Source: JAAZBV01 sp964499695 (lineage in GTDB: Bacteria; Desulfobacterota; DSM-4660; Desulfatiglandales; HGW-15). Taken from it: a stretch of 64,000 nucleotides of DNA. The stretch is taken from assembly GCA_964499695.1 (NCBI GenBank), contig CAZCMD010000001.1, positions 15,819 through 79,818 of the forward strand. Direction: 5' to 3'. Below, piece by piece: positions 44,101-52,351 of the stretch; positions within the stretch are counted from its first letter, which is position 1, and every line of letters begins with the position of its first letter. A program made the translations under genes and the position numbers. The notes below the pieces were generated by a model. That model searched no databases and was not told the origin of the DNA. It was given only the letters and a program-made list of their open reading frames with translations.

Positions 44101-44999
44101 TTGAACAGTTTAAGCCTGTCATTTTTCTCAATAGATGATAGATTGTTGATATTGTCCAGATGATGAATAAGCATCTTCTTTATATCATCTCCATATTTAC
44201 CGTTAAAGTGTTCGAGTATTCTCAGGTACATAAAGATTCTTCCGGCATGTATATAATCTCCTTTATGATTTACAGTTATGCCACCTGAATGTTTTCTATA
44301 TACTGCCCAATTCTCATCAAAATATTTAATTTTCTTATCACCACAAATAAGCATAACAAGGGCCATATCCCTGCTTGGAACTTTAAAATACCAATCAGGT
44401 ATATTAAGATTTTCAGGTCTCTTACAAACTATACTGACCGTGGGGCAAAGCGGTGAAGAAATTAAATCAGACATTGTGTAAACATCTCTATTCCTGTCAA
44501 TCCCATTCCATGGGAAATCAGAATATAAAAGACCTTCTTTATTCGGATTATCAAACTCGACAACCGTGTTATGAAAAGAGATAACATAATCTGGGTTGGC
44601 TTCCAAAAAATCCACCTGCTTTTGCAGTTTATGAGGGTCTGTCCAATAGTCATCCCCCTCGCATAAGGCACTGTATTTACCTTTTGTCCTGTCTCGCTGG
44701 ATTCGCCCGATTGTACCATCTTTTTTTTGAAACTGGTTTTCTGTCTGATAGATCGGCTTTATCAGGTTGGGATATCTTGCTTCGTATTCCCGGATAATAT
44801 CGGCTGTCCTATCAGTTGACGCATCATCATGAATAAGTATCTCAAATGGAAAATCTGTTTCCTGGATCAAAAAGCCCTCAAGCGCATCTTCAATATACTT
44901 TTCGTGATTATAACTCATGCATTTGATACTTACTATTGGTTTGGCAGCCTCACCTTTCCAACTTTTCATTATCTCTTGTTCTGACCGTAATATTCTCAA
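41151..44999 (-). CDS. four-domain protein: GT2, GT4 and two methyltransferase domains
   Basis: 1282 residues. Domain 1 (about 20-250) is GT2: VSIKCMSYNHEKYIEDALEG, IHDDASTDRT, CEGDDYW. Domain 2 (about 320-680) is GT4: LKVTFVAYGPNQINGPNIWL, LVYTGRLIQRQKRIFDVI and the donor motif YEGMSISLMEAMGCGLVPV. Domain 3 (about 745-965) is methyltransferase-like: AIIDAGCFLGGSTLSLAMG and LLFIDVSKSW. Domain 4 (about 1060-1282) is Methyltransf_11: GTLLDLGCGEMPYKQYI, ATELFEHLPD, RVLKPGGLLFFTVP. The TTG at 44999 has GAGAGG five bases upstream; an ATG ten codons in is the alternative. It probably adds and methylates more than one sugar. Confidence 0.85.
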   Translation of the reverse strand: MRILRSEQEIMKSWKGEAAKPIVSIKCMSYNHEKYIEDALEGFLIQETDFPFEILIHDDASTDRTADIIREYEARYPNLIKPIYQTENQFQKKDGTIGRIQRDRTKGKYSALCEGDDYWTDPHKLQKQVDFLEANPDYVISFHNTVVEFDNPNKEGLLYSDFPWNGIDRNRDVYTMSDLISSPLCPTVSIVCKRPENLNIPDWYFKVPSRDMALVMLICGDKKIKYFDENWAVYRKHSGGITVNHKGDYIHAGRIFMYLRILEHFNGKYGDDIKKMLIHHLDNINNLSSIEKNDRLKLFNLIPEYFADKKAQIEVNHKAPLKVTFVAYGPNQINGPNIWLQRILPELAARGIKPEVIFLMNADSECTVLRNLQRNGIPCIVVPRQQYTEQNILQLLNILKPDPPDLFVPNLSVPAYFASRWIKEAGIPTVGILHSDDNFHHELIEYFVSGDMDYRLSGIVCVSEYIKGLVEAQNVPDVEMLKCPYGISLPDKTVDKPGRELNLVYTGRLIQRQKRIFDVIESLKKVLDKIPGTSATLYGEDREQGNAIEAINTAQFGNRLRYGGLLAVDEIFPALLQNHVFVLLSDYEGMSISLMEAMGCGLVPVCTKTKSGATEIIKHDENGLLVDNREEDFLNTIVRLQNEKGLWRRLSKAARKTVEKEYTIKVCADRWADFIKKMVLRTSIKSEIKIPASDSMNLPQIKITDNGIAREDKRIPLHKKTSFKNKKKHEYPAALDGISSDWRRIILPEKIKLITTMLSVEERQLLYMLGKEYWKGVGAIIDAGCFLGGSTLSLAMGVSENKINESKFKVIHSYDLFIADKHQSDKYLKKYGDYSPGDSIRSIFDQNTFEIKNILDIHEGDITSFPWDKTAIELLFIDVSKSWEINDFIVREFFPNLIPNHSIIIQQDFIHPTCPWLAITMEFFSEYFEPIIYVPNNSVVFILKKKIPYSKIRHNIISSLSAQEKLSLMDSAINRYEKFLEKGDLVELECARAILKLSLLGVLEAQQSLIEINDKYKNLKRTKVAINWVEKRISENLSNSTRQNNFINIPLTPENMDLYYMRSSIKKSIDEKLNIFKGTLLDLGCGEMPYKQYILSNSKVEKYIGLDIENPTYQQNGKPDMFWDGRKIPLDDNTVDTVMATELFEHLPDIESVLKEINRVLKPGGLLFFTVPFLWPLHDAPHDEYRYTPFSLERHLKAADFTDISINALGGWNASLAQMIGLWVKRSGLNKEQTDFFTKDLFTFYNHLLQSDYTPQAFQDQIMTAGFSGTAFKNQYLSKKAR

Positions 45000-45068
45000 T
45001 TCAACCTCTCAATAAAATATTGCACCCGCTTCCGTTATGGTTCATTTTAATTCAATCTTCATTTGCGG

Positions 45069-45800
45069 TTACTCTATAATATCAATAAGCTTTAGCCGCC
45101 GCGAAATCTCAGCGATTTCATCTATCGTGTTTTCCCCTATATCTTCAGAGAGGAGAATAGCATTCTCCTTCAGTATATTTACCGGCCAGTCCCACCATTT
45201 TGATGAGTCGATCCTTCTTTCGGTTTCATCATTGAAGCGCATTTTCAGCTTTTTAGCCGGTGCACCTGCAACCACGGAATAAGCCGGAACATTTTTTGTA
45301 ACAACGGATCCAGCCCCTATTACAGCGCCGTTGCCAACAGACACACCCGCCAATATGATAGCACCGGCCCCAATCCAAACCCCATTACCTATGATCGTGC
45401 GATCCCGCGGAGGGGATGGTATGTCAATCCCAAATTTTTCCTTCCAGTTGATGCCGGTCTGCATGCTTACACTGCGCATATTGTGATTAACCGCCCCAAT
45501 GCTGACATTCCATGACAAAGAACACATCCGCCCGATTTGTGAATGTATAACTCGAGTATTCTTGTTTGTTGAAGAACCAAGACCGATTTCTGAAAATGAA
45601 ATTAAACAATCCATATCTATACGATTGTGTCCTTCGAGTTTTGAATAGGCAATACGGGACCTGTCACATAATTTCGCGTCATTGCCGATTTCCGAACATG
45701 TTATATATATATCATTATATATGATGACATCCTGGCCTACAGTAGTGTCTTTAACAACAGTATTTCTACCAATGTCTAAATTATTTTTTAAATTATTCAC
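45069..45800 (-). CDS. hexapeptide-repeat (LbH) acyltransferase
   Basis: 243 residues made largely of left-handed beta-helix hexapeptides, with IGNGVWIGAGAIILAGVSVGNGAVIGAGSVVTKNVP and then VVAGAPAKKLKMRF (written here as two runs around residues 143-195), the CatB/WbbJ-like C-terminal pattern, and IGAVNHNMRSV carrying the probable catalytic His. It likely acetylates a sugar amine or hydroxyl. The start is GTG at 45800, overlapping the previous stop by four bases (GTGA), with AAGGA upstream. Confidence 0.85.
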   Translation of the reverse strand: MNNLKNNLDIGRNTVVKDTTVGQDVIIYNDIYITCSEIGNDAKLCDRSRIAYSKLEGHNRIDMDCLISFSEIGLGSSTNKNTRVIHSQIGRMCSLSWNVSIGAVNHNMRSVSMQTGINWKEKFGIDIPSPPRDRTIIGNGVWIGAGAIILAGVSVGNGAVIGAGSVVTKNVPAYSVVAGAPAKKLKMRFNDETERRIDSSKWWDWPVNILKENAILLSEDIGENTIDEIAEISRRLKLIDIIE

Positions 45801-47395
45801 TGTACCGGCATCCTTTCAGAGTTCATTTCTCTAACTCCAAAAATTATATCAAGCACCACGATCCATTCTTCAGCTCTTTTAAAGTTATCATCCCTCCAGG
45901 AAATTGCGCCAAAAATCATCGACACAATGTCAATAAATACGGCGTCGTCAAGCATTGAGCGGTCCGCATGCATGCCAAAAAAATCTTTCAATTCCTCAAA
46001 ATAATCCTTTCTGTTACCGCCGAAGTGCAAGAGTTCATATGCAATAAAGCGGGAGAACTCCATTACAAACGGGGCGTAATATCCCAAGGGATCTATAAGT
46101 TTAATATCATCGTTTTCAATCAGGGCATTGTTCCCTGATATATCGCCATGGATGAGAAATCTTTCAGACGGCAGTCCGCGATACTTCAAGAGTGCGCTCT
46201 CAAGGAGTTGCCTGCAAAATGCTTTTTTATATCCTACTGTAAGAGCCATACGGTATTTATCCTCCAACTCGACAACATAATCCTGAATGCAGGTATCAAT
46301 ACCGCCTTCCGGGGCCATCTTCATAGAGGAACAGATTCGCCTAAATAGACCTTCCAGCAAGTAGCGGTGTTTTGAAAAAGCCGTATAGTCACCTGGTATA
46401 ATTCTTTTAAGCAACATGGCATAACGTTCATCGTCGCTGTCTATAAGCTTCGCTGTAATATCAGATGATAGGGTTTCTAAAGTGAACTTTTCCCGTTCAT
46501 ATCGTCCAGTGAATGGAGGTATTACCTTAATAATAACCGCACCAAATCTTTCAGAAGATGCCTCAAAAACCAGCCCAAAATTCGATGCCGGGTGAAGCGT
46601 GTAGTCGGTTATATCCCATTTTGCCAACAAATATTCCACATCAGCATCCAATGTCCTAGCCCACTCCCGAACTTCCTTACGCCATACTATGCGCAACCTC
46701 TGAAAAAGGTCTAAAGCAACATCATTGCTATGAGCTCTGAACTGACGCTTTTTTTCACGATGGGCCAGTAACGCTTCTACAATCGCAATATCATGGGGGT
46801 ATATTATCTTAATGTAGTCAGTAAAATCCCAATAAAGCTTTGTTTTGACATTTGAAGGCAGTTGGTGCGCAATGACAGTCAAAAGTGAATTTTCATTAAA
46901 ATGTTTCACCAGCATGTCGAAGTGATATCCGTGTGGATTTTGTATCATGTAGTACCTTGAACGGTCCACGCTGGGCGTGTCATAGCACCCGAGACTGGTT
47001 GGGATTTTTGATGTGGTTAGCACTACGTCATATCGGTCCAAATACTCAAAAAACTTATCAAACAACGCGCCGGTAACCAATGGATTGACTGCATCTGTCA
47101 CAACTAGCTTATCGCAATCGTAATGATTTCCAATGTAATGAAGGACTTTATTGAAAGACTTATTCCTTTCCTCACCGCCCTCAATAATCACGATGCCATA
47201 TGTATGTCGGAGTTTATTTATATAATCCCCTCTGGCTGCTACGATAATCTCATCAGCTTTGCGTGATGCAAGGGCAGCACGGATCGTGTATTCAATTACC
47301 GGCCTACCGTTGACCAAGTGATACTGCTTTGGAACTGGATCACCGAACCTGTTGCCTACACCGCTTGCAAGTATCACAATCAAGTTATTTTTCAT
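45797..47395 (-). CDS. IspD-like cytidylyltransferase fused to an APH/choline-kinase-like domain
   Basis: 532 residues from the ATG at 47395; a GTG at 47437 overlapping the preceding stop is possible. Residues 1-220 are the cytidylyltransferase: VILASGVGNRFGDPVPKQYH with the CTP loop, VVTDAVNPLV, SLGCYD. Residues 280-520 are a kinase of the aminoglycoside/choline/ethanolamine type: IHGDISGNNALIENDDIKLI has the catalytic HGDxxxxN and following Asp. Together it could phosphorylate a small alcohol and activate it as a CDP-alcohol. This is like LicA plus LicC for choline, but with an IspD/TarI-type nucleotidyltransferase. It is coupled to the transferase on one side and the acyltransferase on the other. 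Confidence 0.8.
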   Translation of the reverse strand: MKNNLIVILASGVGNRFGDPVPKQYHLVNGRPVIEYTIRAALASRKADEIIVAARGDYINKLRHTYGIVIIEGGEERNKSFNKVLHYIGNHYDCDKLVVTDAVNPLVTGALFDKFFEYLDRYDVVLTTSKIPTSLGCYDTPSVDRSRYYMIQNPHGYHFDMLVKHFNENSLLTVIAHQLPSNVKTKLYWDFTDYIKIIYPHDIAIVEALLAHREKKRQFRAHSNDVALDLFQRLRIVWRKEVREWARTLDADVEYLLAKWDITDYTLHPASNFGLVFEASSERFGAVIIKVIPPFTGRYEREKFTLETLSSDITAKLIDSDDERYAMLLKRIIPGDYTAFSKHRYLLEGLFRRICSSMKMAPEGGIDTCIQDYVVELEDKYRMALTVGYKKAFCRQLLESALLKYRGLPSERFLIHGDISGNNALIENDDIKLIDPLGYYAPFVMEFSRFIAYELLHFGGNRKDYFEELKDFFGMHADRSMLDDAVFIDIVSMIFGAISWRDDNFKRAEEWIVVLDIIFGVREMNSERMPVQ

Positions 47396-47433
47396 GGATG
47401 CTATACCCTGCCTTCTTAAATTATGTTGACCTG

Positions 47434-48579
47434 TCACAAATCAAGAATATCCAGGAGCCTTGCGGAATTCCGATTATCTTGATAGGTGTGAATGTAGTTT
47501 TTTAGTTTTGCCCTTTGGTCAGCAAAAATGTCATTTCCATTTGCCACATCGCTCATGAATTCGATTAAATCCTTTGTGGACCAAATTTTCTTTCCGGGCA
47601 TATAGTCTAAAGGGTTTTCAACAATAAAACCGGGCGTATATTCATTAAAATCATCTAATGTGTAACCGATCGGCCTGTCGAGGAGGAGATAATCGAAAGC
47701 GACAGAGGAGTAATCAGTTATCAAAGCATCTGTTTCGGCCATTAATTGATATAGGTTGATTCCTCGTTTGCGCAGTATTTCATTTGACATCAGGAGGATA
47801 TTTTCTGACTGAACGATGGTGATGGCAGAAAGGTCTTGAACCGGGTGCGGTTTAATGATCAATAAAATGTCCTTCTGACTAAGACAGTCATCTAACAGTT
47901 CTAAGTCTCCTGCAGTACTCAGCACAGGAAGTCCCAAAGCATTTCCTTTCCCCGAATCATTACAGTCTATGTAACGGTGTTTTCTGAAAGTTGGCATCCA
48001 TATAATAGTTATTGTATGCTGTCTTCCGCATGTTATTTTTGCTAGTTGTCCGTTGGGGGAAAACAGATCGTCATTGCGCGGAAAACCACAGACAAAGTAC
48101 TTTGACGGATTAACACCAAACCTTTCCGAGGATCCGGCAATCAGATTTTTAGAGGTGCATAGAAAACGGTCGACATTTTCATCGTAATCACTGAGATACT
48201 TTGTAGCATTTTTTAGCCCAAAAGCACCATGAGTAAGGAAGATGCCAATTTGGCTTTTTTTTCTCTTTCCTATGACCATACCGTCGGCGATCAAATATCT
48301 TGCCCTTGTCAGCAAAATTAGATCAGCTATGGTTTTGTGGCTTCTTCGGCTTCTATCCATGACGGTGACATTAGATACGTTGATGTTTTGCCACTCTAGA
48401 ACGTCACGAACAAGCCACACCAGTCTGTATTTTTTGTTAAGACCCCGACGCAGCATCTCTCTATAAAGAGCGCCAGTATTACTGTCAAAATCATCTTCAC
48501 TTTCAAGGATGATAATATTTCCAAGTGGCAGATATTTTAACAAATTATCAAGGCAAAATATTTTATTCATTATAGTCAT
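47434..48579 (-). CDS. CDP-glycerol glycerophosphotransferase family protein
   Basis: 381 residues. Motifs of the TagB/TarF/TarL family are complete: LTHGAFGLKNATKYL, VCGFPRNDDLF, IIWMPTFRKHRY, LLIIKPHPVQD and LITDYSSVAFDYLLLDRPIG. It should transfer an alcohol phosphate from a CDP-alcohol to a sugar or glycan at the inner face of the membrane. No transmembrane segment is seen. Two possible ATG starts lie nine bases apart, without a clear ribosome site. Its gene overlaps or abuts the kinase-cytidylyltransferase fusion, the expected donor maker. Confidence 0.88.
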   Translation of the reverse strand: MTIMNKIFCLDNLLKYLPLGNIIILESEDDFDSNTGALYREMLRRGLNKKYRLVWLVRDVLEWQNINVSNVTVMDRSRRSHKTIADLILLTRARYLIADGMVIGKRKKSQIGIFLTHGAFGLKNATKYLSDYDENVDRFLCTSKNLIAGSSERFGVNPSKYFVCGFPRNDDLFSPNGQLAKITCGRQHTITIIWMPTFRKHRYIDCNDSGKGNALGLPVLSTAGDLELLDDCLSQKDILLIIKPHPVQDLSAITIVQSENILLMSNEILRKRGINLYQLMAETDALITDYSSVAFDYLLLDRPIGYTLDDFNEYTPGFIVENPLDYMPGKKIWSTKDLIEFMSDVANGNDIFADQRAKLKNYIHTYQDNRNSARLLDILDL

Positions 48580-48624
48580 TCGTAAATTCGTTTGGTGCGT
48601 ATTATATTGTCTTTGTTCACTGTC

Positions 48625-49968
48625 TCATGACCGAAGGATCTTAGCTAAATCAAAGGCGAGTTCCACCGCCTGTTCAGCATTCAGACGGGGGTCGCAGTTC
48701 GTCTGGTAATTAAGATACAGATCCTTATCGATAAGTTGTCGATTGCCGCCGATACATTCCGTAACATTGTCGCCTGTCAGCTCAAGATGAACACCGCCTC
48801 CAACTGTTTGCTCAGCCTGGTGGATCTGCCAGAACATTTTGATTTCCCCAAGTATGTCTTCGTATTTTCTGGTCTTATGCGAAAGTCCATTGGTGTATGT
48901 GTTTCCGTGCATGGGATCACAGATCCATAGAACCCTGAATCCCTCTTTTTTAAATTCCCGAAGCAGAGGTGGAAGAAATGATTCGATTTTTGTCGAACCG
49001 AAGCGTGTAATAAGCGTTAGACGTCCTACATCATTATCAGGGTTAAGCAATTGTATGAGACGTTTTATTTCGTCGATATTGTGATCCGGCCCGATTTTTA
49101 CGCCGATGGGATTACCGACGCCTCTTAAAAATTCCACATGAGCCCCTTCAAGCTGGCGTGTCCGATCACCGATCCATACCATATGGGCGCTTGTGTCGTA
49201 CCATTTGCCTGTAGTCGTATCGATTCTTGTCAGGGCCTCTTCGTATTCAAGCAGAAGGGCTTCATGAGAGGTGTACACCGTGATTTCGTTTAACTGGGGG
49301 GCCTTGATATCTATACCAATCGCGGTCATAAAGTTCGCGGCCTTTCTGATCCCGTTAACAAGCTCATCATATTTCTGGTTGGCAGGGAAGGAACCGAAAC
49401 TGGCCTCGCTCCATGATTGAATTTTATCCAGCGCGGCGTAGCCGCCTCGGGTAAATGCCCTTACGAGATTAAGGGTTGCGGTGGACCGGAAATATCCCTC
49501 CAGTATCCTGCGAGGATCAGGTGTTCTCGCCTCCGGTGTCGGATCAGGGCTGTTAATCATATCTCCCCGATAACTGGGAATCTCGATGCCATCGACCGTT
49601 TCAGTGGTGGAAGAACGGGGTTTGGCATATTGCCCTGCCATTCTGCCGATTTTTATAATTTTCTTCTCTCCAGCGTAGGCAAGGATTATGGACATCTTAA
49701 GTATGACCTTCAGGAGATCATGGATACGCGGGCCGTTGCAACGTGAGAAATTTTCGGCGCAATCTCCAGCCTGAAGGACAAATGCCTTGCCTTCGATTAC
49801 CTCAGCAAGCTGCTGCTTCAACGCTCGTGTTTCTCCGGCGAAGACCAGCGCAGGCAACTGAGAGAGCTTTTGCAGCATATCTTCGCAAACACGGGCATCA
49901 GGCCAGTTCGGCTGTTGTCGTATTGGAAAAGAACGCCAGCTTGATTTCGACCATTCAGGAGTTCTCAT
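48625..49968 (-). CDS. class II 3-deoxy-D-arabino-heptulosonate 7-phosphate (DAHP) synthase
   Basis: 447 residues, normal length for the class II (AroA-II, plant/mycobacterial type) enzyme. Recognisable are LQAGDCAENFSRC, IGRMAGQYAKPRSS, WIGDRTRQLEGAHVEFLRG, GVKIGPDH, WICDPMHGNT and HLELTGDNVTECIGG, which include the metal and PEP-binding residues. It condenses PEP and erythrose-4-phosphate at the start of the shikimate pathway. No other shikimate gene is nearby. The gene is visibly richer in GC than most of the island. It may feed an aromatic or aminoshikimate-like precursor for glycan decoration, or be an accidental passenger. Confidence 0.93.
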   Translation of the reverse strand: MRTPEWSKSSWRSFPIRQQPNWPDARVCEDMLQKLSQLPALVFAGETRALKQQLAEVIEGKAFVLQAGDCAENFSRCNGPRIHDLLKVILKMSIILAYAGEKKIIKIGRMAGQYAKPRSSTTETVDGIEIPSYRGDMINSPDPTPEARTPDPRRILEGYFRSTATLNLVRAFTRGGYAALDKIQSWSEASFGSFPANQKYDELVNGIRKAANFMTAIGIDIKAPQLNEITVYTSHEALLLEYEEALTRIDTTTGKWYDTSAHMVWIGDRTRQLEGAHVEFLRGVGNPIGVKIGPDHNIDEIKRLIQLLNPDNDVGRLTLITRFGSTKIESFLPPLLREFKKEGFRVLWICDPMHGNTYTNGLSHKTRKYEDILGEIKMFWQIHQAEQTVGGGVHLELTGDNVTECIGGNRQLIDKDLYLNYQTNCDPRLNAEQAVELAFDLAKILRS

Positions 49969-49990
49969 GTTATATCCTTAACTACCCGAT

Positions 49991-51136
49991 CTAATTATAA
50001 ACAGGCTGCCAGGTCATGGTATCTTTTGATTTGACCATGGATTCAATCATATGAATTCCTTCTAGCGCCAGTTCGATCCCAAACACATTTTCAGAGTGCC
50101 AATGCCCGGTTGCCCTGTACTGACAGAGACAATCGGCAATATCCATATAAAGATTGGCAAATGCCTCTATAAAACCGGCAGGGTGCCCGGCCTTAAACCT
50201 GTTATACCGTCTCATATTTGCAACCTCCACATAAGAGGCTCTATCCATAATTACCCTGCGCCCATCAGCGTATGATACTAGCAGTTCCTCAGGACGCATC
50301 TGATACCATTCAGCAGAGGCTTCTGAGCCATATATCCTGAGTCTTAATCCGTTTCTTTGACCCAACGCTGACTTGCTGAACCATATCTGGCCCTGAATGC
50401 CTTCCGAATAGCGACAAAGACATGTGACGTTATCAATAACCTGTGAAAACCATCCGTAACTGTTCTGATCGGCAATAACCTCAAGGGGTTTTTGTCCCAC
50501 CAGATAGTGAATCAGCTGATGAAGATGAGACCCCAGGTCAAGGTGAATCACGGGTACATGTCCGTCGGTAAGCCTCCATGACTGGGGCGCCGGCTTATTC
50601 CCATGTGCATCCACCCTGATATAGCCTTCCTGAGGCATTTCAGCCTGAAAGTGCAGTATCCTGCCAAGCATACCCTTTTGGATCATTTTTTTCAGTTCAC
50701 GCACCATCGGGTACCCCGAGTAATTATAGGTCACTGCAAGGAAACTATTTCTTTGACTGCAAAGGTCCAGGACTGTTTTGGCATCGGCGCTGTTTGTAAC
50801 CAGGGTTTTCTCACAGATTACCGGGTAACCCGCCTCCAGACAGGTCATGACAATCTCATAATGGGATGGGGTCGGTGTCAGAATGGTGATAGCATCCAGA
50901 CGGCCTTTTTCTTTTTTCAACAGTTCCTGCCAGTTGTCATATGCCCTGTCAGAGGCTACCCCGTAAGCCTGTGCTGTCTCAAGATTCCGCTTTTCATCTG
51001 TACTGAAACAACCGGCCTTGACAGCCCAGCGATTATCCATGGTAGAGGATACGGCATGTGCATATCCAACCGCGGAATATAAAGAACCACCTATAAAACC
51101 TAGTGACATTGGTGAGGACACTGTCGGCTTATCCAT
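49991..51136 (-). CDS. Gfo/Idh/MocA family oxidoreductase
   Basis: 381 residues. The N-terminal Rossmann domain starts SLGFIGGSLYSAVGYAHAVS; ILTPTPSHYEIVMTCLEAGYPVICEKTL holds the EK(P/T) motif with the catalytic Lys (the run is at about residues 86-113). The C-terminal domain has HLDLGSHLHQLIHYLVG. These enzymes oxidise or reduce sugars and cyclitols with NAD(P). AAGGGAG precedes the ATG. The gene lies between DAHP synthase and the ATP-grasp gene, and its substrate could be a nucleotide sugar of the island. Confidence 0.87.
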   Translation of the reverse strand: MDKPTVSSPMSLGFIGGSLYSAVGYAHAVSSTMDNRWAVKAGCFSTDEKRNLETAQAYGVASDRAYDNWQELLKKEKGRLDAITILTPTPSHYEIVMTCLEAGYPVICEKTLVTNSADAKTVLDLCSQRNSFLAVTYNYSGYPMVRELKKMIQKGMLGRILHFQAEMPQEGYIRVDAHGNKPAPQSWRLTDGHVPVIHLDLGSHLHQLIHYLVGQKPLEVIADQNSYGWFSQVIDNVTCLCRYSEGIQGQIWFSKSALGQRNGLRLRIYGSEASAEWYQMRPEELLVSYADGRRVIMDRASYVEVANMRRYNRFKAGHPAGFIEAFANLYMDIADCLCQYRATGHWHSENVFGIELALEGIHMIESMVKSKDTMTWQPVYN

Positions 51137-51154
51137 TATAATCTCCCTTTAATT

Positions 51155-52315
51155 TCATTGAGTTTGGTTAATCGTATACAGGTTTCTGTTGAGAGTCTTT
51201 TTGTATAAATCCAGTAGCTCTTTCTCTGAATTATTCCTTGAAAACAATAACGCAATCCTGCTAAAAGGACTGGCTTTAATCATATCGCCCGCTAAGCTTA
51301 TGGGGACCATCTTTTCTATCAGAATTGGAAAATGGAACTGGATTGATCCCAAAACACCTTCAACAGGCTGAGAAATGGTATGCCTCATTATCCAGGCTTG
51401 CTTCATAGTTACTTTTTCAAATGTGAAATTTTGTTTTACAAAGGATCTGGCATATGTTTCTGCATAGCTAAATCCGGTTGAGAGTTCGATCAATTGACTG
51501 TACAGATCGCCGGGACAGCGTCTTGTCACCTCAATCAACCAGAATGATTCCCCGTTTTTTATGAATTGCGTGTGGACAAGCCCATCAACCATCTTCAACT
51601 CTTTTGAAAGTAAGGTAATACTTTTTCGTATGCGATTCAGCATTTCGGAAGGAAAGTCATAAATCACACGACTGGTGTCAACCACAAATGGGTTTGCCGT
51701 ACTGTTCTCTTCGACAATAAAGTCTGCTACTATTCTGCCGCTGGTAATAAACGCTGAATGGCTGTATAGCTGACCTTCAACATATTCTTCGATTATGCAT
51801 GTCTTTAAACGGGAGAATTCCTTTGCACGGTTGATGGCTGATTGCAGAGCCCGTTTTTCCGGCCTTTTAAGGACAGTCATGCCGTGACCGCTGTAAGCAT
51901 CAATAGGCTTGACAATCAAAGGCCTCATTTCGTCCGAATGCTCGCCCGAGATTAGAGCCGGAACCGGAAGGCCGATCTGTTTTGCGAATCTTCGAAATTT
52001 ATCTTTTTTATTGATAATGTCGGTTGTCTCCGGTGTATCCAGGCCATGATAGCTCCCTTTTGAGTTAAGCTCTGCGCACACCTGGTATGAACGGTCATTA
52101 CACCCGGGGACGATGTAATCAATATTTAATTTTGCTATCAATTCTTCGGTTTGTTTAACATCGGAATAATCCATATTGATATAATTTCTGACTGATTTAG
52201 CCAGAAAATCCTTTGGGTTTCCGCCAATAACAAAGACCTCGAAACCGGACTTGATCAAATAATTATAGATCGGCGCTGATGAAAAATTGGTGTCAACTAA
52301 AAGTACTTTATTCAT
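51155..52315 (-). CDS. ATP-grasp carboxylate-amine ligase-like protein
   Basis: 386 residues. N-terminal LLVDTNFSSAPIYNYLIKSG and DYIVPGCNDRSY form the pre-ATP-grasp domain. PLIVKPIDAYSGHGMTVL is the ATP-binding loop and KTCIIEEYVEGQLYSHSAF the next strand; FWLIEVTRRCPGDLYSQLIE gives the metal-binding Glu and Arg. It would form an amide or similar bond between a carboxylate and an amine using ATP. In this island it may attach an amino acid or other acid to an amino sugar, for example the product of the VioA-like enzyme (inference). Confidence 0.82.
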   Translation of the reverse strand: MNKVLLVDTNFSSAPIYNYLIKSGFEVFVIGGNPKDFLAKSVRNYINMDYSDVKQTEELIAKLNIDYIVPGCNDRSYQVCAELNSKGSYHGLDTPETTDIINKKDKFRRFAKQIGLPVPALISGEHSDEMRPLIVKPIDAYSGHGMTVLKRPEKRALQSAINRAKEFSRLKTCIIEEYVEGQLYSHSAFITSGRIVADFIVEENSTANPFVVDTSRVIYDFPSEMLNRIRKSITLLSKELKMVDGLVHTQFIKNGESFWLIEVTRRCPGDLYSQLIELSTGFSYAETYARSFVKQNFTFEKVTMKQAWIMRHTISQPVEGVLGSIQFHFPILIEKMVPISLAGDMIKASPFSRIALLFSRNNSEKELLDLYKKTLNRNLYTINQTQ

Positions 52316-52351
52316 TATTTGTACTCACCGGGGTGTTTGAATTTAAGAAAA

